A stretch of DNA of 64,000 nucleotides from Tepidimonas alkaliphilus (GCF_007556595.1 NZ_VJNB01000006.1:78929-142928), one strand, 5' to 3'; numbered from the stretch's first letter, positions 33,744 to 42,657 are shown. Numbers and translations: made by a program. Notes: generated by a model from the sequence alone, not told the origin.

Positions 33744-36216
33744 AGGTCTGAAAACGGCTCGGCGGGTTGACGTCTTCGCGCAAATATTGGTAGCGCGGGA
33801 TGTGTTGGCGCAGCGCCTGCAGCGGGTTGCTGCCCAGGCGCGAAAAGCCGGAAAACTCCAGCTGAAACAGGATGCGCTGGTTGGCGCTGGTGCGGCTCTG
33901 CTGCAGCCGCTCCAGCACCACGCGCGCAATCCAGCAGCCAGCATCGTATTCGAAGCCCGCCACCAGGTCGACGATGCGCCGCTCCAACAGGCTGTAGTTG
34001 AGCCGTCCGACGCTATACCACTGTCCAGGGCCCAGACCTTGGCCCGGCACGGGCTGCGGCGCAGGGCCGCGCAGGGCCGCCAGCGGCCATTGCCAGGCCA
34101 CATCCAGCAGCCGGCTGCGCGCCACCGTGGTCTCGTTGTTGCGGTAGGCGGCGCTCAGCACCCGGTAGGGCCCAGGCTGATAGCGGGCGGTCAGCAGCGT
34201 GCGCACTGAGGTGCGCAGCTCCGTGTTGAATTGCCACGTGCCATTGAACGACCATGAGGAGGCCGGCTGCAGCGTGGCGCCGATCAGGATGTCGCTGCGC
34301 CCGGTGGCCAGCGCCGCCTCGTTCGGCAGCGTCACACGCTGCTCGCGCAGGCGCAGCCGCTGCGCCACGCCAAGGCTGGCCAGCTCGCCACCGTCGTCGG
34401 CGTCGTAGAGCCTTGTCGTGAGCCCGTAGGTGACGCTGCGCGCATCGGCGATGCGGTCGTGACCGGCGTAAGGGTTGGCGGCGTAGATCGTGGCCAGGTT
34501 GAAGTCGTAGGCCGCGCTGTCGTACACCGGCAGCAGGCGTTGGTCGCGAAACGGCGTGGCCGCCAGCAGCACGCGCGGCTCCAAGGTTTGCACCACCGCG
34601 CGGGGGCCCCACTGCGCTTCGCGCTCGAAAATCAGACCGGCGTCGAGGGCGCCGGTGGGCAGGGCGACGCTGGCGCGCTGGCGTCCGTCCCCTAGCGGCT
34701 GCTCAAAGCGATAGTGGCGCGCGTGCAGCTGCAGGCTCGGCTGCACAAACCAGCCCGGCGCCTCCCAGCGCCGCTGCAGCCGCGCCACCGCCAGCGTGCG
34801 CGTGCCGTTGACGTCGGTGCGCTGCTCGCCGGGGCTGATGCCGTCCCAGACGGTGGGCGTGCGCGCGGTGCGGAACTGCGTCAGCTCCGCATCCAGCGTC
34901 AGGAGCCAACCATTCGCAAGACCCCCTTCCCCCATCGGCGGCCGCCAGCGCAGCGCCAGCGACGGCAGACGGTCATACGGGGCCACGATCTGCTCAGGGC
35001 CGATGGCCGTCAGACTCGGCGCCGCGCCCAAAGTCTGCCAGCGCTGCGCCAGCAGGCTGTAAGACCAGTCGCCTGAGCCGCCGCTGACCACCGCCTCGTT
35101 GGCCAGCAGGCGCTGCGCCAGGTTGGTGATGACCGTGGTGCGCGGAAAATCGCGCCAGTAGTCGTCGTCGCTGACGCGGTTGAGGTTGAGGCGCAGGCCG
35201 GCGCCGGGCAGCCAGTCCCAGTCGTGCAGCGCGTGCTGGTGCTGCACCGCATACGCCCAGCGGTTGCGATCGCGCAAGCGGTCGCTGCCCATCCACGCCG
35301 CGCGCATTTGGCCGGCGTAAGTGGGCTCCAGGTAGCGAAACTCGCCGCCCAGATCGAACCCGCGGCGCGTCATCAGCGTGGGGTAGAGCGTCGCGTCGCG
35401 GTTCGGCGCCAGGTTGAAGTAGTACGGCACCGTGGTCTCGAAGCCGCTCTTGTTGTCGAGGTTGAACGTGGGTGGCAGCACCCCGCTCTTGCGCGCGCTC
35501 GACAACGGAAAGCTGATCCACGGCGCGGCCAGCAGCGGCACGCCCCGAAACTCCAGCCGCGCGCCGCGCGCCTCGCCGGTGTCGGCGGCTAGATCAAACC
35601 GCACCTCATCGGCGCGCAGGGCCCAGTCAGGCTGCCAATCGCCTTGCGATGGGCGCGGGCAGGTGCTGTAGCGGACTTGGTGCGCCACCGAACGCTGCTC
35701 GTCCAGGAAATCCACCCGCGCCGCCTCGCCGCGGCCGCCGGTGCGGCGCAGCTCGAAGCGCACATCGTCAAAGCGCCCTTCGAAGGTGTCGAGGCGCAAT
35801 TGCAGCCGCGTGCCCTCATACACGTCGCCGAGCCGGTTGACGCGCACCGTGCCCTCGGCCAGCGCGGTGTCGTCGGCGGCGGTGTGCTGCAGGCGCTGCG
35901 CGCGCAGCACCAGATCGTGCCGCCGCAGCAGCGCGTCGCCTTCGACTTCCACCTGTTCGTCGGCGCGGCCATGGATGCGCTGGCCCTCCAGCGTCAGCGG
36001 CAACTGCCGACGCAGCGGGGGGGGCACTTCCTGCAAGGTCAGCGATGGTTGCAGCAACAGCGCTTCCTGACTCCAAACGCTGCCCGACCATGCCGCCCAG
36101 GCGCCGATCCACAGCCAAGGCCGCAGCGCCGCGCGCCCGCTGCGCCTCAATGGCGTCTCGGCGCGAAGCGTCAGCACGGCAACGAGAAATCGGCGCAGGT
36201 TGGCGTAGCCCAGCAT
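33736..36216 (-). CDS. lptD: LPS-assembly outer-membrane protein LptD
   Basis: LptD inserts LPS into the outer leaflet together with LptE. The 826-residue protein (ATG 36216, MLGYANLRRF) has a signal region, an N-terminal OstA/jellyroll domain (LTLEGQRIHGRADEQVEVEG, VRVNRLGDVYEGTRLQL) and a beta-barrel with GVLPPTFNLDNKSGFETTVP, YFNLAPNRDATLYPTLMTRR and a C-terminal FQLEFSGFSRLG motif. An ATG at 36258 would overlap the divergent amgK start and is less likely. Its 3' end overlaps surA by 8 bp. Confidence 0.94.
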   Translation of the reverse strand: MLGYANLRRFLVAVLTLRAETPLRRSGRAALRPWLWIGAWAAWSGSVWSQEALLLQPSLTLQEVPPPLRRQLPLTLEGQRIHGRADEQVEVEGDALLRRHDLVLRAQRLQHTAADDTALAEGTVRVNRLGDVYEGTRLQLRLDTFEGRFDDVRFELRRTGGRGEAARVDFLDEQRSVAHQVRYSTCPRPSQGDWQPDWALRADEVRFDLAADTGEARGARLEFRGVPLLAAPWISFPLSSARKSGVLPPTFNLDNKSGFETTVPYYFNLAPNRDATLYPTLMTRRGFDLGGEFRYLEPTYAGQMRAAWMGSDRLRDRNRWAYAVQHQHALHDWDWLPGAGLRLNLNRVSDDDYWRDFPRTTVITNLAQRLLANEAVVSGGSGDWSYSLLAQRWQTLGAAPSLTAIGPEQIVAPYDRLPSLALRWRPPMGEGGLANGWLLTLDAELTQFRTARTPTVWDGISPGEQRTDVNGTRTLAVARLQRRWEAPGWFVQPSLQLHARHYRFEQPLGDGRQRASVALPTGALDAGLIFEREAQWGPRAVVQTLEPRVLLAATPFRDQRLLPVYDSAAYDFNLATIYAANPYAGHDRIADARSVTYGLTTRLYDADDGGELASLGVAQRLRLREQRVTLPNEAALATGRSDILIGATLQPASSWSFNGTWQFNTELRTSVRTLLTARYQPGPYRVLSAAYRNNETTVARSRLLDVAWQWPLAALRGPAPQPVPGQGLGPGQWYSVGRLNYSLLERRIVDLVAGFEYDAGCWIARVVLERLQQSRTSANQRILFQLEFSGFSRLGSNPLQALRQHIPRYQYLREDVNPPSRFQTYE

Positions 36217-36250
36217 GGGGCGGCTCCGTAGAATCGCGCTTCGATTATCC

Positions 36251-37378
36251 ATGAGCACCGATCTCTATCCCGCCTGCGGCGCGGTCGCCTGGTCCGACCC
36301 GGCGCGCGCCGCCGCTTTCGAGCGCTGGCTGGCGCGGGTGGCCCCCGCGCACGGCCTGCGCCCCGAGACGCTGCGTCCGGCCAGCGCCGACGCGAGCTTT
36401 CGCCGCTACTTCCGCATCGACTGCGACGCTGCGCACGGCGGCGGCACGCGCATCGTCATGGACGCTCCGCCGGCGCACGAGGACAGCCGCCCGTTCGTGC
36501 GCGTGGCGGGCCTGATGCGCGAGGCCGGCGTGCGCGCGCCCGAGGTGCTCGCGTGGGACGAGGCCGACGGCTTCCTGCTGCTGACGGACTTGGGCACGCA
36601 GACGCTGCTGCAGGCGCTGGATCCGCAGCAGCCCGACGCCGCCCTACCCTACTTCAAGGACGCAATCGCCGCCCTGGTGGCGTGGCAGCGCGCCAGCCGC
36701 CCCGGCGTGCTGCCGCCGTACGACGAGGCGCTGCTGCGGCGCGAGCTGGCGCTGTTTCCCGACTGGTATCTGGCGCGCCACAAGGGCATCACCTTGTCGG
36801 AGGCGCAGCGGCGCACGCTGGAGGCGGCCTTCGACCTCATCGTGCAGCGGGTGCTGGCGCAGCCCACCGTGTGGGTGCACCGCGACTACATGCCGCGCAA
36901 CCTGATGCTGCCCGCCGGCGGCTTCGACCCGTCGCATCCTGAAGGACGGCTCGGGGTGCTGGATTTTCAGGACGCCGTGCACGGCCCGCTCACCTATGAC
37001 ATCGCCAGCCTCATGCGCGATGCCTTCCTCAGCTGGGACGAGGAGGTGGTGCTCGACGTCACCATCCGCTACTGGGAAGCGGCGCGCAAGGCCGGGCTGC
37101 TGGACGCGGAGGGCTGGGCGCAGGACTTCGGGGCGTTCTACCGCGCGGTGGAGTGGATGGGGCTGCAGCGCCATCTGAAGGTGGCAGGGATCTTTGCGCG
37201 GCTGACGCTGCGCGACGGCAAGCCGAAATACCTGGCCGATGCGCCGCGCTTCATCGCCTACATCCGCCACACCGCGGCGCGCTACCGTGAGCTGAAAGCC
37301 CTGCTGCAGCTGATCGACGCGGTGGAGGGCATCGAGACCCCGGTGGCCTACGCCTTCGGCCGCCCGTGGCTGAGCTGA
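36251..37378 (+). CDS. amgK: Aminosugar kinase of the AmgK family (cell-wall recycling)
   Basis: The 375-residue phosphotransferase has an aminoglycoside-kinase fold: SADASFRRYFRID near the N-terminus, FLLLTDLGTQTLLQAL, the catalytic loop VWVHRDYMPRNLML (HRD-4-N) and the metal-binding VLDFQDAVHGPLTYDIASL. In Pseudomonas AmgK phosphorylates N-acetylmuramate/GlcNAc in the MurU recycling bypass and is likewise divergent from lptD. The murU gene normally following it is absent; rsmE comes next. The exact substrate is inferred from synteny. Confidence 0.82.
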   Translation: MSTDLYPACGAVAWSDPARAAAFERWLARVAPAHGLRPETLRPASADASFRRYFRIDCDAAHGGGTRIVMDAPPAHEDSRPFVRVAGLMREAGVRAPEVLAWDEADGFLLLTDLGTQTLLQALDPQQPDAALPYFKDAIAALVAWQRASRPGVLPPYDEALLRRELALFPDWYLARHKGITLSEAQRRTLEAAFDLIVQRVLAQPTVWVHRDYMPRNLMLPAGGFDPSHPEGRLGVLDFQDAVHGPLTYDIASLMRDAFLSWDEEVVLDVTIRYWEAARKAGLLDAEGWAQDFGAFYRAVEWMGLQRHLKVAGIFARLTLRDGKPKYLADAPRFIAYIRHTAARYRELKALLQLIDAVEGIETPVAYAFGRPWLS

Positions 37379-37396
37379 TCCGCCGCGCGCCGCCCC

Positions 37397-38170
37397 ATGG
37401 CCGTCCCGCGCATCCACCTGCCGCAGCCGCTCGACGCCGGCCAGACGCTGGCGCTGCCGGCGGAGGCGGCGCGCCACGTGCAGGTGCTGCGGCTGCAGCC
37501 GGGCGACGCGCTGACGCTGTTCGGTGATCCGGCGCGCGGCGGCGAGTGGCGCGCGCGCGTGCGCTCGATGGGCCGGCGCGACGTCACGGTGGTGGTGGAG
37601 GCGCACGTGGCGGTGGAGCGCGAGCCGGCGCGCGCGGTGCACCTGGCGGTGGGCATGCCCGCCAACGAGCGTATGGACTGGCTGGTCGAGAAGGCCACCG
37701 AACTCGGCGTGGCCAGCATCCAGCCGCTGCGGACCGCGCGCACGGTGCTACGGCTGGATGGCGAGCGCGCGGCGCGCAAGGTGGCGCACTGGCAGGCGGT
37801 GGCCGTGGCCGCCTGCGAGCAATGCGGCGGCAACCGCGTGCCGGTGGTGCACCCGGTGCGGGGGCTCACGGACTGGCTGGCCGACCCGGCGCGCGCGGCG
37901 CTGGGCGCGGGCGTCTGGCTGTCGCTGGCCGCCGGCAGCGTGCCGCTGGCGGCCTGGGCGGCGGGCCACGGCGGCCCATGCCATGTCGTGCTGGGGCCGG
38001 AAGGGGGGCTCGCCGACGCGGAGGAGGCGGCGCTGGCGCAGGCGGGCTTCACGCCGCTGTCGCTGGGCGCGCGCACGCTGCGCAGCGAGACCGCGGCGCT
38101 GGCGGCGCTCGCTTGCTTGACGCTGGGCCAGCTTCAGCCGGGCGCGGCCCACACCGACGCATCGGTGTAG
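37397..38170 (+). CDS. rsmE: 16S rRNA (uracil1498-N3)-methyltransferase
   Basis: The 257-residue SPOUT enzyme has an N-terminal PUA-like part (RIHLPQPLDAGQTLALPAEA, HVQVLRLQPGDALTLF) and the trefoil-knot SAM site (MDWLVEKATELGVASIQPL, HVVLGPEGGLADAEEA, LGARTLRSETAALAAL). RsmE methylates U1498 of 16S rRNA. It follows amgK at 18 bp, and its last 37 bases overlap the convergent NUDIX gene. Confidence 0.93.
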   Translation: MAVPRIHLPQPLDAGQTLALPAEAARHVQVLRLQPGDALTLFGDPARGGEWRARVRSMGRRDVTVVVEAHVAVEREPARAVHLAVGMPANERMDWLVEKATELGVASIQPLRTARTVLRLDGERAARKVAHWQAVAVAACEQCGGNRVPVVHPVRGLTDWLADPARAALGAGVWLSLAAGSVPLAAWAAGHGGPCHVVLGPEGGLADAEEAALAQAGFTPLSLGARTLRSETAALAALACLTLGQLQPGAAHTDASV

Positions 38171-38622
38171 ATCGCCTCCAGCGGCAGACGGCGGCCGGCG
38201 GCGTGGTCCTCGATGCAGCGCAGCACCAGCGGGCTGCGGTGGCGCGCGCGGCTGGCGCGCACCTCCTCCAGCGTCAGCCACAGCGTGCGCACGATGCCCG
38301 CATCCAGCGCGCGGCCCGGCTCGGCCGGGCCGAGCGCGCCGGTGAACGCCAGCCGCAGGTAGGTGACGTCCTCGCCGGTGGCGGGGCGCTGGAAGCGTGA
38401 CAGGTACACCCCCAGCAGCGCGGTGGGCGTAAAGCGGTGCGCGGTCTCCTCCAGCACCTCGCGCGCGCAGGCCTCCACCGGCCCCTCGCCCGGGTCCAGG
38501 TGGCCGGCCGGGTTGTTCAGGCGCAGCCCCTCGGGCGTGTGCTCCTCCACCAACAGGTATCGGCCGTCGCGCTCGATGATGGCGGCCACCGTCACGCTTG
38601 GCTTCCAGCGTTGCAGGTTCAT
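38134..38622 (-). CDS. NUDIX hydrolase, NudJ-like
   Basis: The 162-residue protein (ATG 38622, MNLQRWKPSVTVAAII) has a Nudix box GHLDPGEGPVEACAREVLEE that fits G-x5-E-x7-RE-x2-EE; the usual following Gly is replaced (EETAH). The N-terminal VTVAAIIERDGRYLLVEEHT and LRLNNPAGHLDPGE resemble NudJ, which hydrolyses nucleoside di/triphosphates and HMP-PP. An earlier ATG at 38652 adds ten residues without clear support. It is convergent with rsmE. Confidence 0.85.
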   Translation of the reverse strand: MNLQRWKPSVTVAAIIERDGRYLLVEEHTPEGLRLNNPAGHLDPGEGPVEACAREVLEETAHRFTPTALLGVYLSRFQRPATGEDVTYLRLAFTGALGPAEPGRALDAGIVRTLWLTLEEVRASRARHRSPLVLRCIEDHAAGRRLPLEAIYTDASVWAAPG

Positions 38623-38675
38623 CGCGCCATTATCAGGCGTGACCGGGCCCATCGGTCATCCCTTATATTGTGCGT

Positions 38676-38694
38676 ATGCACGCACGACGTGCAT
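38676..38694. promoter_or_regulatory. Inverted repeat before pntAa
   Basis: ATGCACG and CGTGCAT form perfect 7-bp arms around CACGA. A TATATT at 38664-38669 just upstream could be a -10. This is a candidate operator or 5' hairpin for the transhydrogenase operon, in the 148-bp gap after the NUDIX gene. Confidence 0.45.
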
Positions 38695-38770
38695 CGCGAC
38701 GTTGCGACGGCAGGCGTCCAAGTCGCGCTACAGTGGCGAAGCCGCAGAACCGATCAGAGGAGAACCCACC

Positions 38771-39916
38771 ATGCGCATCGGCGTGCCTGCCGAAACGGCA
38801 GCGCTCGAGACCCGGGTGGCCGTCACCCCGGAGACCGCCAAAAAGCTCGTGGCCCAGGGCCACACGGTGCTGGTACAGGCCGGCGCCGGGGCCTCCAGCG
38901 GTGCGCCCGATGAGGCGTATCGGGCGGTCGGCGCCGAAATCGTGGACGCCGCCACGGCGCTGGGCGCTGACTTGGTGCTGAAGGTGCGCGGCCCCTCCGA
39001 CGCCGAGCTGGCGCAGATGAAATCCGGCTCGACCCTGGTCGGCATGCTCAACCCGTTCGACGCCGAGGGCTTGCAGCGCCTGGCCGCCGCCGGCCTGACG
39101 GCGTTCGCGCTGGAGGCTGTGCCGCGCACCACGCGCGCGCAGAGCATGGACGTGCTGTCCAGCCAGGCCAACATCGCCGGCTACAAGGCCGTGATGCTGG
39201 CGGCCAACCACTACCAGCGGCTGTTTCCGATGCTGATGACGGCCGCCGGCACCATCAAGGCCGCGCGCGTCGTCGTGCTGGGCGTGGGCGTGGCGGGCCT
39301 GCAGGCGATCGCCACCGCCAAGCGGCTGGGCGCGGTGATCGAGGCCTCTGACGTGCGCCCGGCGGTCAAGGAACAGGTCGAGTCGCTCGGCGCCAAGTTC
39401 ATCGACGTGCCGTACGAGACCGACGAGGAGCGCGAGTGCGCCCAGGGCGTGGGCGGCTACGCGCGCCCGATGCCGCCGAGCTGGCTGGAGCGCCAGAAGG
39501 TCGAGGTGGCCAAGCGCGTGGCGCAGGCCGACGTCGTCATCTCCACCGCGCTGATCCCGGGCCGCCCGGCGCCGACCCTCGTCACCGAGGACATGGTGCG
39601 CAGCATGAAGCCCGGCTCGGTGATCGTCGACCTCGCCGCCGGCCGCGGCCCCATCGGCCCGCACGGCCAGCCGGGCGGCAACTGCCCGCTGACGGTGCCG
39701 GACCAGGTTGTCACCGTGCACGGCGTCACGATCGTCGGCCACACCAACCTGCCGGCGCTGGTGGCGGCCGACGCCTCGGCGCTGTACGCGCGCAATGTGC
39801 TGGATTTCCTCAAGCTCATCGTCACCAGGGAAGGCCAGCTGCAGCTCAACCTCGACGACGACATCGTCGCCGCCTGCCTGGTCGCGCACGGCGGCGAGGT
39901 GCGGCGCAAGCCCTGA
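38771..39916 (+). CDS. pntAa: NAD(P) transhydrogenase subunit alpha part 1
   Basis: The 381-residue NAD(H)-binding subunit starts MRIGVPAETAALETRVAVTP after GAGGAG. Family segments are VGMLNPFDAEGL, RTTRAQSMDVLSSQANIAGY, the Rossmann VLGVGVAGLQAIATAKRLGA, EASDVRPAVKEQVESLGAKF and LVTEDMVRSMKPGSVIVDLA. The upstream open frame is antisense to the NUDIX gene and has been dropped. The alpha subunit is split, with its membrane part encoded next as pntAb, as in many alpha/betaproteobacteria. It uses the proton gradient to transfer hydride from NADH to NADP. Confidence 0.93.
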   Translation: MRIGVPAETAALETRVAVTPETAKKLVAQGHTVLVQAGAGASSGAPDEAYRAVGAEIVDAATALGADLVLKVRGPSDAELAQMKSGSTLVGMLNPFDAEGLQRLAAAGLTAFALEAVPRTTRAQSMDVLSSQANIAGYKAVMLAANHYQRLFPMLMTAAGTIKAARVVVLGVGVAGLQAIATAKRLGAVIEASDVRPAVKEQVESLGAKFIDVPYETDEERECAQGVGGYARPMPPSWLERQKVEVAKRVAQADVVISTALIPGRPAPTLVTEDMVRSMKPGSVIVDLAAGRGPIGPHGQPGGNCPLTVPDQVVTVHGVTIVGHTNLPALVAADASALYARNVLDFLKLIVTREGQLQLNLDDDIVAACLVAHGGEVRRKP

Positions 39917-39941
39917 CCCGATCCCCCCACGGAGGCCCGCC

Positions 39942-40268
39942 ATGGAAGCCGTCTCGCCCATCCTCTACAACGTCATCATCTTCGTGCTGGCCATCTACGT
40001 CGGCTACCACGTGGTCTGGAACGTCACGCCGGCGCTGCACACGCCGCTGATGGCCGTCACCAACGCCATCTCCGCCATCGTCATCGTCGGCGCGATGCTG
40101 GCGGCGGCGCTCACCGAGACGGGCCTGGGCAAGGCCATGGGGGTGCTGGCGGTGGCGCTGGCCGCGGTCAACGTCTTCGGCGGTTTCCTCGTCACGCGCC
40201 GCATGCTGGAGATGTTCAAGAAGAAGGAACGCAAGACCCCGGCCGCCGGGCAAGGAGAGCGCGCATGA
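39942..40268 (+). CDS. pntAb: NAD(P) transhydrogenase subunit alpha part 2
   Basis: The 108-residue membrane protein has three helices (about 9-25, 38-58, 66-86): ILYNVIIFVLAIYVGYHVVW, VTNAISAIVIVGAMLAAAL and VLAVALAAVNVFGGFLVTRR, then MLEMFKKKE. The TNAISAIVIVGA motif is characteristic. It overlaps pntB by four bases (ATGA). Confidence 0.93.
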   Translation: MEAVSPILYNVIIFVLAIYVGYHVVWNVTPALHTPLMAVTNAISAIVIVGAMLAAALTETGLGKAMGVLAVALAAVNVFGGFLVTRRMLEMFKKKERKTPAAGQGERA

Positions 40269-41701
40269 GCATGAACCTGGTGGTGCTGCTGTACCTGGTG
40301 GCCAGCGTCTGCTTCATCCAGGCGCTCAAAGGTTTGAGCCACCCGACCACCTCGATCCGCGGCAACGTCTTCGGCATGACCGGGATGGCGATCGCCATCC
40401 TGACCACCGCCGCGCTGATCGTGGAGCTGTCGGGCGGCGGCGCGCAGGGCATGGTGTGGGTGCTGCTCGGGCTGCTCGTCGGCGGCACGGCCGGCGCCAT
40501 CATGGCCAAGCGCGTCGAGATGACCAAGATGCCGGAGCTGGTGGCCTTCATGCACAGCATGGTGGGCCTGGCGGCGGTGTTCATCGCCATCGCCGCCGCG
40601 CACGAGCCGTATGCGTTCGGCATCGTGCAGCGCGGCGCCGACGGCGCGGTGCCGCCGATCCCGGTCGGCAACAAGGTCGAGCTGTTCCTCGGTGCGGCCA
40701 TCGGCGCCATCACCTTCAGCGGCTCGGTGATCGCCTTCGGCAAGCTGTCGGGCAAGTACAAGTTCCGCTTGTTCCAGGGCGCGCCGGTGGTGTTCCCAGG
40801 GCAGCACCTGCTCAACCTGGCGCTGGGCCTGGCCACGCTGGCGCTGGGCATCGCCTACGCCGTCACCGAAAGCCACGCGGCGTTCTACCTGATGCTGGCG
40901 TTGAGCTTCGTGCTGGGGGTGCTGATCATCATCCCGATCGGCGGCGCCGACATGCCGGTGGTGGTCTCGATGCTCAACAGCTACTCCGGCTGGGCGGCCG
41001 CCGGCATCGGCTTTTCGCTCAACAACCCGATGCTGATCATCGCCGGCTCGCTGGTGGGGTCGTCCGGCGCGATCCTGTCCTACATCATGTGTAAGGCGAT
41101 GAACCGTTCGTTCATCAACGTGATCCTGGGCGGCTTCGGCGCCGACCCCGCCGCGGCCCAGGGCGCGCAGCAGCAGCGCACCGTCAAGAGCGGCAGCGCC
41201 GACGACGCTGCCTTCATCCTGTCCAACGCCGAAAGCGTCATCATCGTGCCGGGCTACGGCCTGGCGGTGGCGCGCGCGCAGCATGCCGTCAAGGAGCTGG
41301 CGCAGAAGCTCACCGAGAAGGGCATCAGCGTCAAGTACGCCATCCACCCGGTGGCCGGCCGCATGCCCGGGCACATGAACGTGCTGCTCGCGGAGGCCGA
41401 GGTGCCCTACGACCAGGTGTTCGAGATGGAGGACATCAACCCCGAGTTCGGCCAGACCGACGTGGCCATCATCCTCGGCGCCAACGACGTCGTCAACCCG
41501 GCCGCGCTGCAGAAGGGCAGCCCGATCTACGGCATGCCGATCCTGGAGGCCTACAAGGCGCGCACCGTCATCGTCAACAAGCGCTCGATGGCCACCGGCT
41601 ACGCCGGGCTGGACAACGAGCTGTTCTACATGGACAAGACGATGATGGTGTTTGGCGACGCGAAGAAGGTGGTGGAAGACATCGTCAAAGCCATCGAGTG
41701 A
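40265..41701 (+). CDS. pntB: NAD(P) transhydrogenase subunit beta
   Basis: The 478-residue protein has about nine membrane helices (ALKGLSHPTTSIRGNVFGMT, FMHSMVGLAAVFIAIAAAHE, DMPVVVSMLNSYSGWAAAGI). A C-terminal NADP-binding domain follows: VIIVPGYGLAVARAQHAVKE, IHPVAGRMPGHMNVLLAEA, NDVVNPAALQKGSPIYGMPI and IVNKRSMATGYAGLDNELFY. All motifs are complete. It is the last gene of the pnt operon; a terminator hairpin lies 95 bp downstream. Confidence 0.95.
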   Translation: MSMNLVVLLYLVASVCFIQALKGLSHPTTSIRGNVFGMTGMAIAILTTAALIVELSGGGAQGMVWVLLGLLVGGTAGAIMAKRVEMTKMPELVAFMHSMVGLAAVFIAIAAAHEPYAFGIVQRGADGAVPPIPVGNKVELFLGAAIGAITFSGSVIAFGKLSGKYKFRLFQGAPVVFPGQHLLNLALGLATLALGIAYAVTESHAAFYLMLALSFVLGVLIIIPIGGADMPVVVSMLNSYSGWAAAGIGFSLNNPMLIIAGSLVGSSGAILSYIMCKAMNRSFINVILGGFGADPAAAQGAQQQRTVKSGSADDAAFILSNAESVIIVPGYGLAVARAQHAVKELAQKLTEKGISVKYAIHPVAGRMPGHMNVLLAEAEVPYDQVFEMEDINPEFGQTDVAIILGANDVVNPAALQKGSPIYGMPILEAYKARTVIVNKRSMATGYAGLDNELFYMDKTMMVFGDAKKVVEDIVKAIE

Positions 41702-41795
41702 TGGCTGGGGCATGAAAGCCGAACGGCAGCCGTGTGCATGGAGCACGGAGCGTGCCGGCCTTGCCGTGGCGTGACCAGGGCCGACGCGCATGAAG

Positions 41796-41823
41796 AAGGG
41801 CGTTGACACGCCCTTTCCTTTTT
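41796..41823 (+). terminator. Intrinsic terminator of the pnt operon
   Basis: AAGGGCG (41796-41802) pairs with CGCCCTT (41809-41815) around the loop TTGACA, followed by TCCTTTTT. The loop sequence is at the same time the -35 hexamer of the next operon. Confidence 0.8.
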
Positions 41824-41831
41824 GCGACAAT
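41803..41831 (+). promoter_or_regulatory. Promoter of the rplN (spc-alpha) operon
   Basis: TTGACA (41803-41808) is separated by 17 bp from GACAAT (41826-41831). The -35 equals consensus, and the -10 matches 4 of 6. Its -35 is the loop of the pnt terminator. Start of transcription would be near 41838, leaving a leader of about 120 bases. Confidence 0.72.
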
Positions 41832-41838
41832 ACGAGGC

Positions 41839-41933
41839 TTCACCCGTTTGGGTGAACATCATCTGCCCAACCAAGCGAGCTTGCTCGCTGCGACGGGCCC
41901 AAGACTGATCGCCTCAGCCACTGTGGCTTGAGG
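41839..41933 (+). promoter_or_regulatory. Structured 5' leader of the rplN operon
   Basis: Three hairpins lie in the leader: TTCACCC-GTTT-GGGTGAA (41839-41856), AGCGAG-CTTG-CTCGCT (41874-41889), and CCTCAGCCA-CTG-TGGCTTGAGG with one bulged T (41912-41933). Ribosomal operons often carry a protein-binding leader. Which protein would bind here is unknown. Confidence 0.5.
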
Positions 41934-41956
41934 GTTCAAGTTGGGACAACATCATC

Positions 41957-42325
41957 ATGATTCAGACGCAAACTCGACTCGATGTTGCGGACAACACGGG
42001 CGCCAAGTCCGTGATGTGCATCAAAGTGCTGGGCGGCTCCAAGCGCCGCTACGCCAGTGTGGGCGACATCATCAAGGTCAGCATCAAAGAGGCCGCGCCG
42101 CGCGGGCGGGTCAAAAAAGGCGAGGTTTACAACGCGGTGGTCGTTCGCACCGCCAAAGGCATTCGCCGCCCTGACGGCGCTCTGATCAAATTCGACAGCA
42201 ACGCAGCGGTGCTGTTGAACAACAAGCTGGAGCCGATCGGCACCCGCATTTTCGGCCCGGTCACGCGTGAGCTGCGCACCGAGCGGTTTATGAAAATCGT
42301 CTCGCTGGCCCCTGAGGTTCTGTGA
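41957..42325 (+). CDS. rplN: 50S ribosomal protein L14
   Basis: The 122-residue protein starts [20 protein letters not shown] and contains the L14 signature region [20 protein letters not shown] and [20 protein letters not shown]. It lies at the subunit interface of the 50S. Unusually, it is first in its operon here, with its own promoter and leader; rpsQ, which normally precedes it, is not present. Confidence 0.98.
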   Translation: MIQTQTRLDVADNTGAKSVMCIKVLGGSKRRYASVGDIIKVSIKEAAPRGRVKKGEVYNAVVVRTAKGIRRPDGALIKFDSNAAVLLNNKLEPIGTRIFGPVTRELRTERFMKIVSLAPEVL

Positions 42326-42334
42326 GGAGCGGCC

Positions 42335-42655
42335 ATGAACAAGATTCGCAAGGGCGACGAAGTGATCGTGATCGCGGGTCGCGACAAAGGCAAGCGCGGT
42401 CGGGTGTTGCGCCGCGTGGATGAGCAGCGCGTGGTGGTGGAGGGGGTCAACATCGTGAAAAAGCACGTGCGCCCCAATCCGCTCAAAGGCGTGGCTGGCG
42501 GCATTATTGAAAAAACCATGCCGATCCACCAATCCAACATCGCGATTTACAACCCTGCCACTGGCAAAGCCGATCGGGTTGGCATCAAGATTCTGGCCGA
42601 CGGCACCAAGGTGCGCGTCTATAAGTCCAGCGGCGAAGAAATCAAGGTGGCTTGA
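42335..42655 (+). CDS. rplX: 50S ribosomal protein L24
   Basis: The 106-residue protein has a KOW motif ([20 protein letters not shown]) and the L24 segment [17 protein letters not shown]. It is an assembly initiator that binds the 5' domain of 23S rRNA. It begins nine bases after rplN with GAGGAG before the ATG. Confidence 0.98.
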   Translation: MNKIRKGDEVIVIAGRDKGKRGRVLRRVDEQRVVVEGVNIVKKHVRPNPLKGVAGGIIEKTMPIHQSNIAIYNPATGKADRVGIKILADGTKVRVYKSSGEEIKVA

Positions 42656-42657
42656 CC

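Noticed and set aside
33744..34103. Extended N-terminus of SurA (open frame up to 34103)
   Set aside because: The added 120 codons are antisense-frame lptD sequence. The signal peptide begins at 33743, where the family start lies.
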